This document shows, piece after piece, positions 50,876 through 59,573 of a stretch of 64,000 nt of DNA. Below the pieces are notes generated by a model. The model saw only the letters and a list, made by a program, of their open reading frames with translations. It searched no databases and had not been told where the DNA came from. Source of the stretch: Bradyrhizobium vignae (GTDB lineage Bacteria > Pseudomonadota > Alphaproteobacteria > Rhizobiales > Xanthobacteraceae); assembly GCF_004114425.1 (NCBI RefSeq), contig NZ_RDQF01000034.1, positions 1 to 64,000 of the forward strand, in the 5' to 3' direction. The translations under genes and the position numbers were made by a program. The stretch's first letter is position 1; the number at the start of each line of letters is the position of its first letter.

Positions 50876-51175
50876 GTGATCTACGTCGTCGCCACCCTGA
50901 CCATCAAGCCCGAGACGCGCGCCGAATTCATTGCAGCCGCCACCGCCTGCATCAAGGAAACGCGGAAAGAGCCCGGCAACATCGCCTATGATCTGCATGA
51001 GAGCGTCACCGATCCCAGCAAGATGGTATTCGTCGAGCAGTGGGAGAATGCCGAGGCGCTCGTGCCGCATCGGACCATGGAGCACATGAAGACCTTCGGT
51101 CGCGTCGCGGTGAAGTGCTTCACGGCGCCGCCGAAGATCGAGGTGATCACGCCCGAGAAGGTCGAGACACGGTAA
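50876..51175 (+). CDS. antibiotic biosynthesis monooxygenase-fold protein (quinol monooxygenase-like)
   Basis: A 99-aa ABM-domain protein like E. coli YgiN. Features: YVVATLTIKPETRAEFI (strand and helix 1), CIKETRKEPGNIAYDLHES and MVFVEQWENAEAL, the core ABM text. Such small ferredoxin-like dimers often oxidise quinols or act without cofactor. The start is GTG after GGGAGGAT. It lies between ureC and ureE and has no known role in urease maturation. Confidence 0.88.
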   Translation: MIYVVATLTIKPETRAEFIAAATACIKETRKEPGNIAYDLHESVTDPSKMVFVEQWENAEALVPHRTMEHMKTFGRVAVKCFTAPPKIEVITPEKVETR

Positions 51176-51188
51176 CGAGGTAAGACGC

Positions 51189-51812
51189 ATGATCCGGGCG
51201 ACGCAGGTCAAGGGACAGCACCGCTTCACGGAAGCGCCGGCGGACACGGTCGTGCTCGATTTCGACGATCGGCACCGCCGCCGCATGGCGATGACGGGCA
51301 CGCGGGGGCTCGAATTCCTGCTCGATCTGGAGCACGCCGTCGCGCTGCGCGGCGGAGATGCGCTGGTGCTGGAGGACGGAAGACTGATCGAGGTGGTGGC
51401 GGCGCCGGAGCCGCTGCTGGAGATCCGCGGCCGCGATCCGCATCACCTCATCCGCGTCGGCTGGCATCTCGGCAACCGTCATTTGCCGACGCAGATCATG
51501 GCCAAGGCCCTGCGCGTTCGTCGCGACCATGTCATCGAGGCCATGGTGAAGGGCCTCGGTGCGCGCGTGATCGAGATCGAGGCGCCGTTCGATCCCGAAG
51601 GCGGCGCCTACGCCGATGCCGGCCATGGGCACGACGATCATGCGCACCACGGTCACGGCCATCACGATCACCATGATCATCACGGCCATGGTCACCACCA
51701 TCATGATCGTGCCGCGCATGACCATAGCCACGAGCACCACCATCACCACGACGAGCATTGCGACCATCCCGACCATCACCACGGCCACACCCATGCTCAT
51801 GACCACAAATGA
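51189..51812 (+). CDS. ureE: urease accessory protein UreE with His-rich tail
   Basis: A 207-aa nickel metallochaperone. The peptide-binding and metal-binding core (residues 1-140) includes GNRHLPTQIM, whose His is the conserved interfacial ligand. Residues from about 143 onward form a tail with about 34 histidines (HGHHDHH-type runs) plus Asp and one Cys, suited to nickel storage. Its end overlaps the ureF start by 14 bases. Confidence 0.96.
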   Translation: MIRATQVKGQHRFTEAPADTVVLDFDDRHRRRMAMTGTRGLEFLLDLEHAVALRGGDALVLEDGRLIEVVAAPEPLLEIRGRDPHHLIRVGWHLGNRHLPTQIMAKALRVRRDHVIEAMVKGLGARVIEIEAPFDPEGGAYADAGHGHDDHAHHGHGHHDHHDHHGHGHHHHDRAAHDHSHEHHHHHDEHCDHPDHHHGHTHAHDHK

Positions 51813-52521
51813 GCCGGTCGGCGTCGGTGACCTCGCCGAGGGTGAGGCGGCGGCGCTGTACCGGCTGATGACCTGGCTGTCGCCGGCCTTCCCGGTCGGT
51901 GGTTTTTCCTATTCCAGCGGCCTCGAATGGGCGATCGAGGCGGGCGACATCACCGACGTGACGACGCTGGCGGATTGGCTCGATGCGATGCTCGGCGACG
52001 GCTCCGGCTTTTGTGACGCGACGTTTCTGGTCCACGCCTATCGCAGCACGGAAGCGGACGAGACGACGGCTTTGAACGAGATCGCCGAGCTCGCCGCCGC
52101 CTTCGTGCCGTCGCGCGAGCGGCAGCTGGAGACGACCTCGCAGGGCCGCGCCTTCATCGATATCGCCCGTGCCGCGTGGGATGCCGACGGGCTGGATGCC
52201 ACGATCGCGGCATGCAGCACGCCGCTGGTCTATCCGGTCGCCGTCGGTGTTGTTGCGGCGAGGCACGCCGTTCCGCTGGCACCGACGCTGCACGCCTTCC
52301 TGCATGCGCTGGTCTCGAACTGGATTTCCGCGGCCAGCCGGCTCATTCCGCTCGGCCAGACCGATAGCCAGCGCGTTCTGGTGAGGCTGGAAGCCGCCGT
52401 CGCCGCGACCGCCAATCGTGCGCTGAATGCGACATTGGACGATCTCGGCAGTGCCACCTTCCGCGCCGATCTCGCCAGCTTGCGGCACGAGACGCAATAT
52501 ACGCGGCTGTTTCGGTCGTGA
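51799..52521 (+). CDS. ureF: urease accessory protein UreF
   Basis: A 240-aa accessory protein that gates the UreG GTPase in the urease activation complex. Signatures are LSPAFPVGGFSYSSGLE (about residue 30) and the helical C terminus with FRADLASLRHETQYTRLFRS. The start at 51799 gives a family-like N terminus and lies in the end of ureE; upstream in-frame text is a shadow of the histidine tail. Confidence 0.95.
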   Translation: MTTNEPVGVGDLAEGEAAALYRLMTWLSPAFPVGGFSYSSGLEWAIEAGDITDVTTLADWLDAMLGDGSGFCDATFLVHAYRSTEADETTALNEIAELAAAFVPSRERQLETTSQGRAFIDIARAAWDADGLDATIAACSTPLVYPVAVGVVAARHAVPLAPTLHAFLHALVSNWISAASRLIPLGQTDSQRVLVRLEAAVAATANRALNATLDDLGSATFRADLASLRHETQYTRLFRS

Positions 52522-52560
52522 CCTGTGCGGCCTTTAACCCATTAAGAGAGAGCGAGTTAC

Positions 52561-53184
52561 ATGTCGAAATCTCACGGCCCCTTGCGTGTCGGCGTCGGCG
52601 GCCCGGTCGGATCGGGCAAGACCGCGCTGATGGACCTGCTCTGCAAGACCATGCGCGAGCGCTATGACATTGCCGCGATCACCAACGACATCTACACCAA
52701 ATGGGATGCGGAGTTCCTGGTGCGTTCGGGATCGCTGACGCCGGACCGTATCGCCGGCGTCGAGACCGGCGGCTGTCCCCACACTGCGATCCGCGAGGAT
52801 GCCTCGATGAATCTCGCTGCGGTCGCGGACATGCGCGCGAAATTTCCGGGGCTCGATCTCGTTCTGATCGAGTCCGGCGGCGACAACCTCGCTGCCACTT
52901 TTTCTCCGGAGCTGGCCGACCTCACGATCTACGTCATCGACGTCGCCGCCGGCGACAAGATCCCGTCCAAGGGCGGCCCCGGCATCACCCGGTCCGACCT
53001 CCTGGTCATCAACAAGACCGACCTCGCGCCCCATGTCGGCGCCTCCCTGGAGAAGATGGAGACGGACGCCAGGCGCATGCGCGGCGAGCGTCCTTTCGTG
53101 ATGACCAACCTCAAGAAAAGCGAGGGCCTCGACCGGATCGTCGGCTTCATCGAGACCAAAGGCGGCCTGAAACGACAGGGCTGA
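52561..53184 (+). CDS. ureG: urease accessory GTPase UreG
   Basis: A 207-aa SIMIBI-class GTPase that powers nickel insertion. P-loop GGPVGSGKT (about residues 13-21), the ESGGDNLAATF segment, the invariant nickel-binding GGCPHTAIRED (about residue 71), and the nucleotide-specificity motif NKTD. The last gene of the urease cluster. Confidence 0.98.
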   Translation: MSKSHGPLRVGVGGPVGSGKTALMDLLCKTMRERYDIAAITNDIYTKWDAEFLVRSGSLTPDRIAGVETGGCPHTAIREDASMNLAAVADMRAKFPGLDLVLIESGGDNLAATFSPELADLTIYVIDVAAGDKIPSKGGPGITRSDLLVINKTDLAPHVGASLEKMETDARRMRGERPFVMTNLKKSEGLDRIVGFIETKGGLKRQG

Positions 53185-53451
53185 CCGGACGCGACCACTT
53201 GGCGCAGGCGTTTTTCGCCGTTAACGCCCGGGGCAACGCCGTAACCGCGGAACAAATTTCGGACACGGCGATTAACTACCTCCGGCGCGCGGGGGCGAAT
53301 TTATCCCGTCCAGACCATCGGCCGGGCGGATTAAGCTTCTCAGGCGACCCAAGTTGCGTACCGATGCCTCCTCCTCCATTATCTCCGGCACTGGGGTTCA
53401 CCCTGTTTCGGCAGATGGCCGTTCGGGCGGCGTTCATATGCTCCATGTTTA

Positions 53452-55143
53452 TTGCCGACCTCCTGCTTTCGCCTGAGTAGTCGCGTGGTCAGGCTGGGCT
53501 TCATCATCGGCTTCATCGCTCTGCTGGGAGCCTTGCTCTCCGGGCTTGCGGCCTACCGCGTCCACGACCAGGAGCTGGCGCTGGATCGGATCGCGCTCGC
53601 GCGCGCGATCGACGTTCATGCGAGTCTGGTTCAGGACCGCCTCACCGAGCGGGAGCTGCTCGCGCGTGTCGCCTCAGGCCTGTTCCGCGCGCCATCCGTG
53701 ATCAAGCCGAACATGCTGGAGCCGCTGCGCTCGGCGATCTACGCCTTCAAGACCGATTTCGTGGTGGCCGGCTGGATCGCCCGGCTGAAGCCGAACGAGC
53801 TTGCGGCCGCGCAGACCGCCATTGCCGGCGCCGGCTTCCCAAATCCGCAGCTTCGCTCCTATGACGACAAGCCGATCAATACGGCCGAAATCACTCAGCC
53901 GATCGACGTGCTGATGGACCTCGAGCCACGCAGCAACGAGACCAAGACGCTGCCCGGCCGCAGCTACGATCAGGATCCGGTTCGCAGCGCGATGCTGACG
54001 CGCGCGCGCGCCGAGAAGAAGTCGGTTGCCTCCGATCCGGTGCCGTTGGTCGGCGGGAACGGCGCGATCGGCATCATCGTGGCTGCGCCCGTCATTCCCG
54101 AGGGAGCGATGGAGCCGGCCGGGTTCGTCACGTTTTCCTACGAGCTCGCCTCGCTGATGCTGACCAATGATGACATGTCGTTGTTCGCGGTCGCGCTTAG
54201 GGATCCGCGCAAGGAAGGCGGCGAACTGATCGCCAACGATCAGGGTGTGGTCTCGACACGCATGGTGGCGGACGGACCGGCGCCCTCGGCGACGCGCACG
54301 GTGAGCTTCGGCGGCCGTGATTGGCAGCTCGGCTATTACGCGAAGACCAACTCGATGCGCCGCGCCGAGCAGACCGCGATCATCGTGGCGGCGATCGGCT
54401 TTGCGATCACGGCAATGGTGTGCGGCCTGTTCGGTTATGTCGCCTACAACAATCTGCGGCTCAGCCGGGAGATCCAGGTCAGAATCGGCTTCGAGCGCCG
54501 GCTGACCGCCGTCATCGACGAGCTCAACCATCGCGTCAAGAACATCCTCGCGGTGATCCAGTCGATCGTGACGCGCACCTTGCGCCATGGCTCGGACATC
54601 GACATCGCGCGCGAGCTCTTGATCGGACGCATCCACGCCATGTCCAACGTGGTCTCGCTGCTCAGCGAGAGCCAGTGGCAGGGTGTCAAGCTGAAGGGCC
54701 TGTTCGAGGCGCGCGCCATCCCGCATGCCGACCGCATCGCCGTCACCGGTCCTGATATCGCGGTCAGCGCACGCGCGGCGCAAAGCCTCTCGCTGCTGTT
54801 CTTCGAGCTTGCCTCGCATTCCGACGAGGGTCTGTCGCTGGTTGGAAAGCATCCTCACATCACCGCCACCTGGACGGTGACAGGCGAGGAGGGCGACGAG
54901 GTGTTCCGTTTCCGCTGGGAGGAGTTCAACACCAGCGAGGCGACGCGCCGGCCCGATTCCGATTTCGGCCTGATCCTGCTCGACCGCGTCGCACCCGAGG
55001 CGTTAGGGGGCACCGCCAAGCGCTTCTTCACAGACGTCTCCTACGTCTACGAATTGACCGCGCCGATGGAGACGGTGGTCGACATGACCGAGCGCGACCG
55101 CACCGACAAGATCTCGGCGCCGGTCAGGCCTGTGCGCAGCTAA
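53452..55143 (+). CDS. HWE-family sensor histidine kinase with CHASE-type input and degenerate N-box
   Basis: A 563-aa membrane sensor. Helix 1 (LGFIIGFIALLGALLSGLA, about residues 15-33) and helix 2 (AIIVAAIGFAITAMVCGLFG) bracket a periplasmic CHASE-like domain (about 40-300). The dimerisation helix has the HWE H-box ELNHRVKNILAV (His360). The expected HELATN motif of the ATP domain reads FELASH: Phe451 for His and His456 for the catalytic Asn. WxE (RWEEF) and a G-box (DFGLILLDRVAPEALGG) persist. The start is TTG at 53452 or GTG at 53485. Convergent with TetR. Confidence 0.85.
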   Translation: MPTSCFRLSSRVVRLGFIIGFIALLGALLSGLAAYRVHDQELALDRIALARAIDVHASLVQDRLTERELLARVASGLFRAPSVIKPNMLEPLRSAIYAFKTDFVVAGWIARLKPNELAAAQTAIAGAGFPNPQLRSYDDKPINTAEITQPIDVLMDLEPRSNETKTLPGRSYDQDPVRSAMLTRARAEKKSVASDPVPLVGGNGAIGIIVAAPVIPEGAMEPAGFVTFSYELASLMLTNDDMSLFAVALRDPRKEGGELIANDQGVVSTRMVADGPAPSATRTVSFGGRDWQLGYYAKTNSMRRAEQTAIIVAAIGFAITAMVCGLFGYVAYNNLRLSREIQVRIGFERRLTAVIDELNHRVKNILAVIQSIVTRTLRHGSDIDIARELLIGRIHAMSNVVSLLSESQWQGVKLKGLFEARAIPHADRIAVTGPDIAVSARAAQSLSLLFFELASHSDEGLSLVGKHPHITATWTVTGEEGDEVFRFRWEEFNTSEATRRPDSDFGLILLDRVAPEALGGTAKRFFTDVSYVYELTAPMETVVDMTERDRTDKISAPVRPVRS

Positions 55144-55748
55144 CCCTTCGGCCGCAACACGAGGTTGACGAGGTTACGTGCGTAAGCCGGCGTGACCGGC
55201 GCGATGCCGAAGACGTAGCGATAGAACAGGCTGCCATAGATCGCGTCGTAGAGATCCTCAGGAAGCCCTTCGGCCAGAATGCTGCCATCCTTCTGGCCCG
55301 CGGCGATCATCTCGACCAGCAGGTCGCGGCGGAATTGCAGATAGCGCGCGTAGAACAGCTCCGCCGAGCCGGTCTTGGAGATGCATTCGGAGATGACAGC
55401 GAGCTGGACCCTGCCGAACTCGCCCTGGAGTGCCTCGGCATAAGCGGCCGCATGGCGGCGCGCGCGCGCCGCGGGGCTGCCGGAGCTTGCCGGGGGCAGG
55501 GGCAGCATCTGCGCGGCGTGGTGAAGAAAGGCGTCGATCAAAAGCGCCTCGCGGGACGGCCACCATTTGTAGATCGTCATCTTGGAGACCCCGGAGTGCC
55601 GCGCGACCGCGTCGATGGTGGTGGCGGCAAGGCCGGTGGAGGCCATCAGCGCATAGGCACTTTCGAGAATGGCGTTGCTGGTCTCGATCGACCTTGGCCG
55701 GCCGCGCCGGGGCGCGCTGTCAGCCTCGTCACCCCCGCCTTTCCCCAT
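55140..55748 (-). CDS. TetR/AcrR family transcriptional regulator
   Basis: A 202-aa one-component repressor. The N-terminal helix-turn-helix (about residues 20-65) contains TIDAVARHSGVSKMTIYKWWPSREALL, cited by ARHSGVSKMTIYKWW. The C-terminal ligand domain is helical and resembles TetR_C_16-like domains. The ATG at 55748 is preferred to an upstream one because it gives a standard short arm. Its stop overlaps the kinase stop by four bases. The target genes are not evident. Confidence 0.92.
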   Translation of the reverse strand: MGKGGGDEADSAPRRGRPRSIETSNAILESAYALMASTGLAATTIDAVARHSGVSKMTIYKWWPSREALLIDAFLHHAAQMLPLPPASSGSPAARARRHAAAYAEALQGEFGRVQLAVISECISKTGSAELFYARYLQFRRDLLVEMIAAGQKDGSILAEGLPEDLYDAIYGSLFYRYVFGIAPVTPAYARNLVNLVLRPKG

Positions 55749-55830
55749 CGCCACGCCCGGTCTCCTCACGCAGAGTTCCGGCATAGCGCAGCCGCCGCCT
55801 TCGGCCTAGCAGAATCGCACGATTCTTCTT

Positions 55831-55930
55831 CTAAAGCGCGATGAGATTTGGATGAATCGTCATCGCGCTTTAGCTTGTTGTTTACGCATGATCTTTCCGG
55901 AAAACCGCTTCGCACTTTTCCGGATCATGC
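55831..55930. repeat. double-hairpin repeat (AAAGCGCGATGA and GCATGATC)
   Basis: First hairpin: CTAAAGCGCGATGA (55831-55844) with TCATCGCGCTTTAG (55860-55873), 14 bp perfect. Second: GCATGATC and TTTCCGGAAAA (55886-55904) against TTTTCCGGATCATGC (55916-55930). This pair of hairpins resembles a frequent rhizobial intergenic repeat. It abuts the OpgC-like stop codon and may act as its transcript end. Confidence 0.85.
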
Positions 55931-55931
55931 T

Positions 55932-57074
55932 TTAGGCCTGTTGCCGCAGGGCCGCGGGCAGGTCCTGCCGCTTCGACCAGGTGATGTAATAGGCGAGTGC
56001 GGTCATCGCGGCGAAGCCCGCAAGGCTCACGACGATCTGCATCACGATCAGATTGGGGCCGGTGATCAGGATCAGATGGCCGGCGAAGGACAGGAACACG
56101 CCGACGCAGAACACGGCAAGCCATTCCTCACCGCATCTGATGACCGCCTGAAGCGGCTTCAGTTGCAGGCCAGGATGATCGGCCGGAATGAGATGGGTGG
56201 CGACGAGCGCGAGGGCGAGGAAGTGGAGCACGCGATAGGGTGCGAGATTTTCCTTGTCGGTCGGCGCGATGTTGTTGAGCAGCAAATCGGGCAGGTAGGC
56301 TGACAGCGCCGGCGAATGGCGCATCAGGGTAACCGCCATCGCGAGGACGAGGTACGCGCCTGCGAGGATCCGCAGCCAGATCATGCCGCGCAGCATGCGC
56401 CCCGATGCGCCTGTGACGGCAAACCAGCCGCCCAGCACCATCAGCATCTGCCAGCACAGCGGATTGAAGGTCCATTCCTGGTCCGGATAGACCCGAAAGT
56501 TCCAGTCGAACCAGCGAGCGGCGACGTACAGCGCGATTGATGCCGCCAGCGTCAGGTTCGGCCATCGCAGCAGGCCCCACAGCACGAGCGGAAAGAACGT
56601 CATCAGCGGGATCATCAACTGCAGCAGGTCGAGGTTCAGCGGCTCTTCCTGGAGCACGAGACCACGGATCAGGATGCGCAGCGGGTGCTCGAGAATCCCC
56701 GAGATGTTGTACTCGTGGATGATCTCCGGCGCCATCGATTGCGAGGCGACATAGGCGATGGTGTCGATATAGATCACGAACAGCACGACATAGGCAGCGT
56801 AGAGCCGCCAGACGCGGCGAAAGATCCGCGTCGCCGCGACCACGTAGCCGCGCTCCAGCGCCATCCTGCCATGGATGATGGCAACGCCGTAGCCCACCAC
56901 GAACACGAAGAGATCGGCCGCGCCGCTGAAGCCGAAGTTGCGCAGCGTCAGAAGGTTGACGACGTTGTGCGGAATGTGGTCGACGAACACCGACCAATTG
57001 GCGATGCCGAGCGTCAAATAGAGCCTGGCGTCGTGCTGGAATGCGGCGAGGTTCGCCTTGACGGACGGTTTCAT
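55932..57074 (-). CDS. OpgC-like membrane acyltransferase
   Basis: A 380-aa integral membrane protein with about ten helices. The N-terminal third (FVDHIPHNVVNLLTLRNFGFSGAADLFVFVVGYG, cited by VDHIPHNV and LFVFVVGYG) is the OpgC signature. OpgC proteins succinylate periplasmic glucans in other bacteria; the role in Bradyrhizobium cyclic glucan modification is inference. It ends immediately before a double-hairpin repeat. Confidence 0.88.
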   Translation of the reverse strand: MKPSVKANLAAFQHDARLYLTLGIANWSVFVDHIPHNVVNLLTLRNFGFSGAADLFVFVVGYGVAIIHGRMALERGYVVAATRIFRRVWRLYAAYVVLFVIYIDTIAYVASQSMAPEIIHEYNISGILEHPLRILIRGLVLQEEPLNLDLLQLMIPLMTFFPLVLWGLLRWPNLTLAASIALYVAARWFDWNFRVYPDQEWTFNPLCWQMLMVLGGWFAVTGASGRMLRGMIWLRILAGAYLVLAMAVTLMRHSPALSAYLPDLLLNNIAPTDKENLAPYRVLHFLALALVATHLIPADHPGLQLKPLQAVIRCGEEWLAVFCVGVFLSFAGHLILITGPNLIVMQIVVSLAGFAAMTALAYYITWSKRQDLPAALRQQA

Positions 57075-57261
57075 TGAGTAAAATAGCTTTGGGAATCAGG
57101 GTGATGCTTTTACCGGCAACCGTCTGCCCATCCGAGTAGCGTTTCCGTGAACGGCAGGCACTCGTGCCGGACGGCGCAAAATTGCGCGGCGTCGCCTGAG
57201 TCGATTTCAGATGGATGCGCTCGCAGGACCTGCGACGAAATTTTCTAACCCATTCTGACCG

Positions 57262-57717
57262 TCACTCGGCAGGTTCGGCCGACACCTCCTCGGATGCACC
57301 GGCGCGGCTCGCCAGGATACCGAGGGCGACACCGCCAATTGCCAGGATCGGCAACAGCCGCTTGATCCCGATGGCGCGAACGATCTGAAGTCCGGTGGCG
57401 AGGAGCATCGGATCTGCAAGCATGCTCTGCGCCGCCGACTTCGCGGCCCGCTCGGCCGCGATCTGGGCACGCTTCTTCACCTCGCGCTTGTAGCCCCAAT
57501 AGGACCCTGCCGCGGCGAGGGTCAGCAGGAAGAAGATGCCGGCGCCGGTAAGACAGGCCTGCACCGGGCCATATTTCTGCAGCACCGAGATGAAGGCGGC
57601 GGCGCAAAGGAAGCATGTCGTCACCAACAGCGCGAACGCCGCGCCTGCGGCAAGGGAGGTCAGCCGAACCGTCGTGCCGGTGGATGCACTGATCCCGTCG
57701 ATGATGCGCTGAAACAT
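57262..57717 (-). CDS. phage-holin-superfamily-like membrane protein (DUF1469-like)
   Basis: A 151-aa membrane protein with two close helices (about residues 20-45 and 55-75), a charged segment KREVKKRAQIAAERAAKSAA, a third hydrophobic stretch near 125-140 and an acidic tail. The arrangement resembles YqjE/DUF1469 proteins. It lies just downstream of the DUF883-like gene, as yqjE follows yqjD in E. coli. The ATG at 57717 is chosen over one 13 codons upstream. Confidence 0.7.
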   Translation of the reverse strand: MFQRIIDGISASTGTTVRLTSLAAGAAFALLVTTCFLCAAAFISVLQKYGPVQACLTGAGIFFLLTLAAAGSYWGYKREVKKRAQIAAERAAKSAAQSMLADPMLLATGLQIVRAIGIKRLLPILAIGGVALGILASRAGASEEVSAEPAE

Positions 57718-57802
57718 GGCCTTGCTCCTCAAATCCCCCACAAGCCGAACCGCCACACGCCGGCACCGGCGGCGCCGCCATCTCGAGCTCCGTTCCGCAA
57801 AC

Positions 57803-58174
57803 CTACCGGCGCCAGGCGACGCCGATCAGGAAACCAATGCCGAGCGCGAGTCCGACGGTCGCGAGCGGCCGCTGTGTGATCGCCTCTTCCAGCGTCTCCT
57901 CGATCGAGCCATAGGCGTCCTGTGCTGCCTCCATCATCGCGCTGCCGCGCTCCGACATGTCGTCGATCGTGGAATCCATGTTCTCGCGCGCCTGGCGGTA
58001 GCCGCGGCGAGCCTGCCTGCTAGTGGAATTGGCGAAGGTATTGAGTGCGTCGGTGATCTGCTCGGTGAGGGCGGCGATATCGCTTTTCACGGCTGCTACA
58101 TCCTTCTCGAGGCGTTCTCTGGTGGCTTTGTCGGTCCAGTCTCTCATCCCGGCTTCGGCATTGCTCGTGGACAT
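57803..58174 (-). CDS. DUF883/ElaB-YqjD-like protein
   Basis: A 123-aa protein: an amphipathic charged helical region (about residues 15-90, KATRERLEKDVAAVKSDIAA) and one C-terminal membrane anchor (LATVGLALGIGFLIGVAWRR). This matches the YqjD/ElaB family, which tethers ribosomes to the membrane in stationary phase in E. coli; the same role here is inference. The ATG at 58174 lies four codons inside a TTG-initiated frame. Confidence 0.82.
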   Translation of the reverse strand: MSTSNAEAGMRDWTDKATRERLEKDVAAVKSDIAALTEQITDALNTFANSTSRQARRGYRQARENMDSTIDDMSERGSAMMEAAQDAYGSIEETLEEAITQRPLATVGLALGIGFLIGVAWRR

Positions 58175-58252
58175 CGGGAGCTCCAAACTGTTGACGGCTG
58201 AGATGTGCGGAGAACGTTTCGTCGACGGGTAAGTTCCGTTCGCTGAAACCGC

Positions 58253-59443
58253 TCAGGCCTGCGGCAGCTGCGGCGAATCGGCCGGCAACAGATGCTCCTT
58301 GAGGATCAGACCAACGATCAGGAGCGGCGACGACAGGAATGCGCCCATCGGGCCCCACATCCAGGTCCAGAATGCGAGCGCAAGCAGAACCGCAAGCGCG
58401 TTCAGCGCCAGCCGCCGGCCGATGATGGTCGGGGTGACGAAGTGTCCCTCCAGGAAGGTGAGGCCGCTGAAGGCGAGCGCGGCCATCAGGCCGCCGCCGA
58501 TGGTCGGGAAGGCGACCAGCCCGACGACGACCAGCACCGCGAACATCGCCACAGGCCCGATGATCGGGATGAAATTGAGCGTTGCCGCCAGCGCGCCGAG
58601 CCCGGCGGGATTGGGCATTCCGGTGAGCGCGCAGATGAGGCCGGTGCCAACGCCCACACCGATGTTGATGACGGTCACGGTCAGGAGATAGTTGCCGAGA
58701 TGGACCTCGATCTCGTTGAGGATCCGCAGCGTGCGCAGCCGCGCGTCATGGTCACTGAAGGTCATGATCATGGCCCGCCGCAGGTCGCGCCAGCTTGCGA
58801 TGAACAGAATGAGGGTGACGAAGAACAGCACAAATTCGGTAAAGGTCGGTGACAGGAATTCCAGCGTTGGTTGCACCCACTCGAACTTCGGAATCTGAAA
58901 GTTAGGGAATTGCTCCGACCCGCCGACCATGCCTTGCAGCTCGCGCCACAGCGCCAGCGGCCGGTCGAACACGTGCAGCTTGTCCCTCAGCTGCGCGCCG
59001 AGCTCCGGCAGGCGCGTGCTCCACTCCATAATCGGCGAGGCGATCAGCGCGAAGACGAACGCGACCACCGCAGTCCCAGCGACCACGATCAGGACGGCTG
59101 CGAGCGCGCGCGGCACCTTGCATCGCTCGAGCAAGCTCGCCGCCGGGGACAGCATGGTGCCGATCACGAAGGCCATCACCACGGGCAGGAAGAATGCTTT
59201 TCCGGCATAGAGCACTGTGGCGACCGCAATCAGCAGGAGGCCTGCGAGTGCGAAAGCGATGAACTCGGTGCGGCGGATGACTGGCGGCAGCTCACCGTGG
59301 CTGTCGGGAAGCGGTTCGCTCTCGCTGTTGCCGGAAATCAGGCGTTCACTGGGAAGGACGCGCACAATATCTCTCCCGCACGGAAACGCGATCCGCGCGC
59401 CCATTGACGACCTCACAACGCGTGGACGGCGTGCCGGTTCCAT
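58253..59443 (-). CDS. AI-2E family transporter
   Basis: A membrane protein (396 aa from the ATG at 59443; 383 aa from an alternative at 59404) with about eight helices in the PerM/AI-2E pattern. Family text includes VIGTMLSPAASLLERCKVPRALAAVLIV, cited by LSPAASLLERC, and PIIGPVAMFAVLVV and EGHFVTPTIIGRRLALNALAVLLAL near the C terminus. Despite the name, transport of AI-2 is not established for most members. Divergent from the L,D-transpeptidase gene; the two frames overlap only upstream of the likely start. Confidence 0.88.
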   Translation of the reverse strand: MEPARRPRVVRSSMGARIAFPCGRDIVRVLPSERLISGNSESEPLPDSHGELPPVIRRTEFIAFALAGLLLIAVATVLYAGKAFFLPVVMAFVIGTMLSPAASLLERCKVPRALAAVLIVVAGTAVVAFVFALIASPIMEWSTRLPELGAQLRDKLHVFDRPLALWRELQGMVGGSEQFPNFQIPKFEWVQPTLEFLSPTFTEFVLFFVTLILFIASWRDLRRAMIMTFSDHDARLRTLRILNEIEVHLGNYLLTVTVINIGVGVGTGLICALTGMPNPAGLGALAATLNFIPIIGPVAMFAVLVVVGLVAFPTIGGGLMAALAFSGLTFLEGHFVTPTIIGRRLALNALAVLLALAFWTWMWGPMGAFLSSPLLIVGLILKEHLLPADSPQLPQA

Positions 59444-59573
59444 CGCGCCTTCGTGAATAGCCGCTCGCTTGACTGTGACGTCGCTGCCGCACGCTGCGCC
59501 GGAACTTCGATCCAGCCGGCGGAGTTTGTTGGGCAGCGCATCACCCTGATGCACATATCCAACGGGGCAGCAC

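Noticed and set aside
51616..51798. Upstream extension of ureF in a Met/Thr/Ile-rich frame
   Set aside because: It is the out-of-frame reading of the UreE histidine codons, not homologous to UreF.
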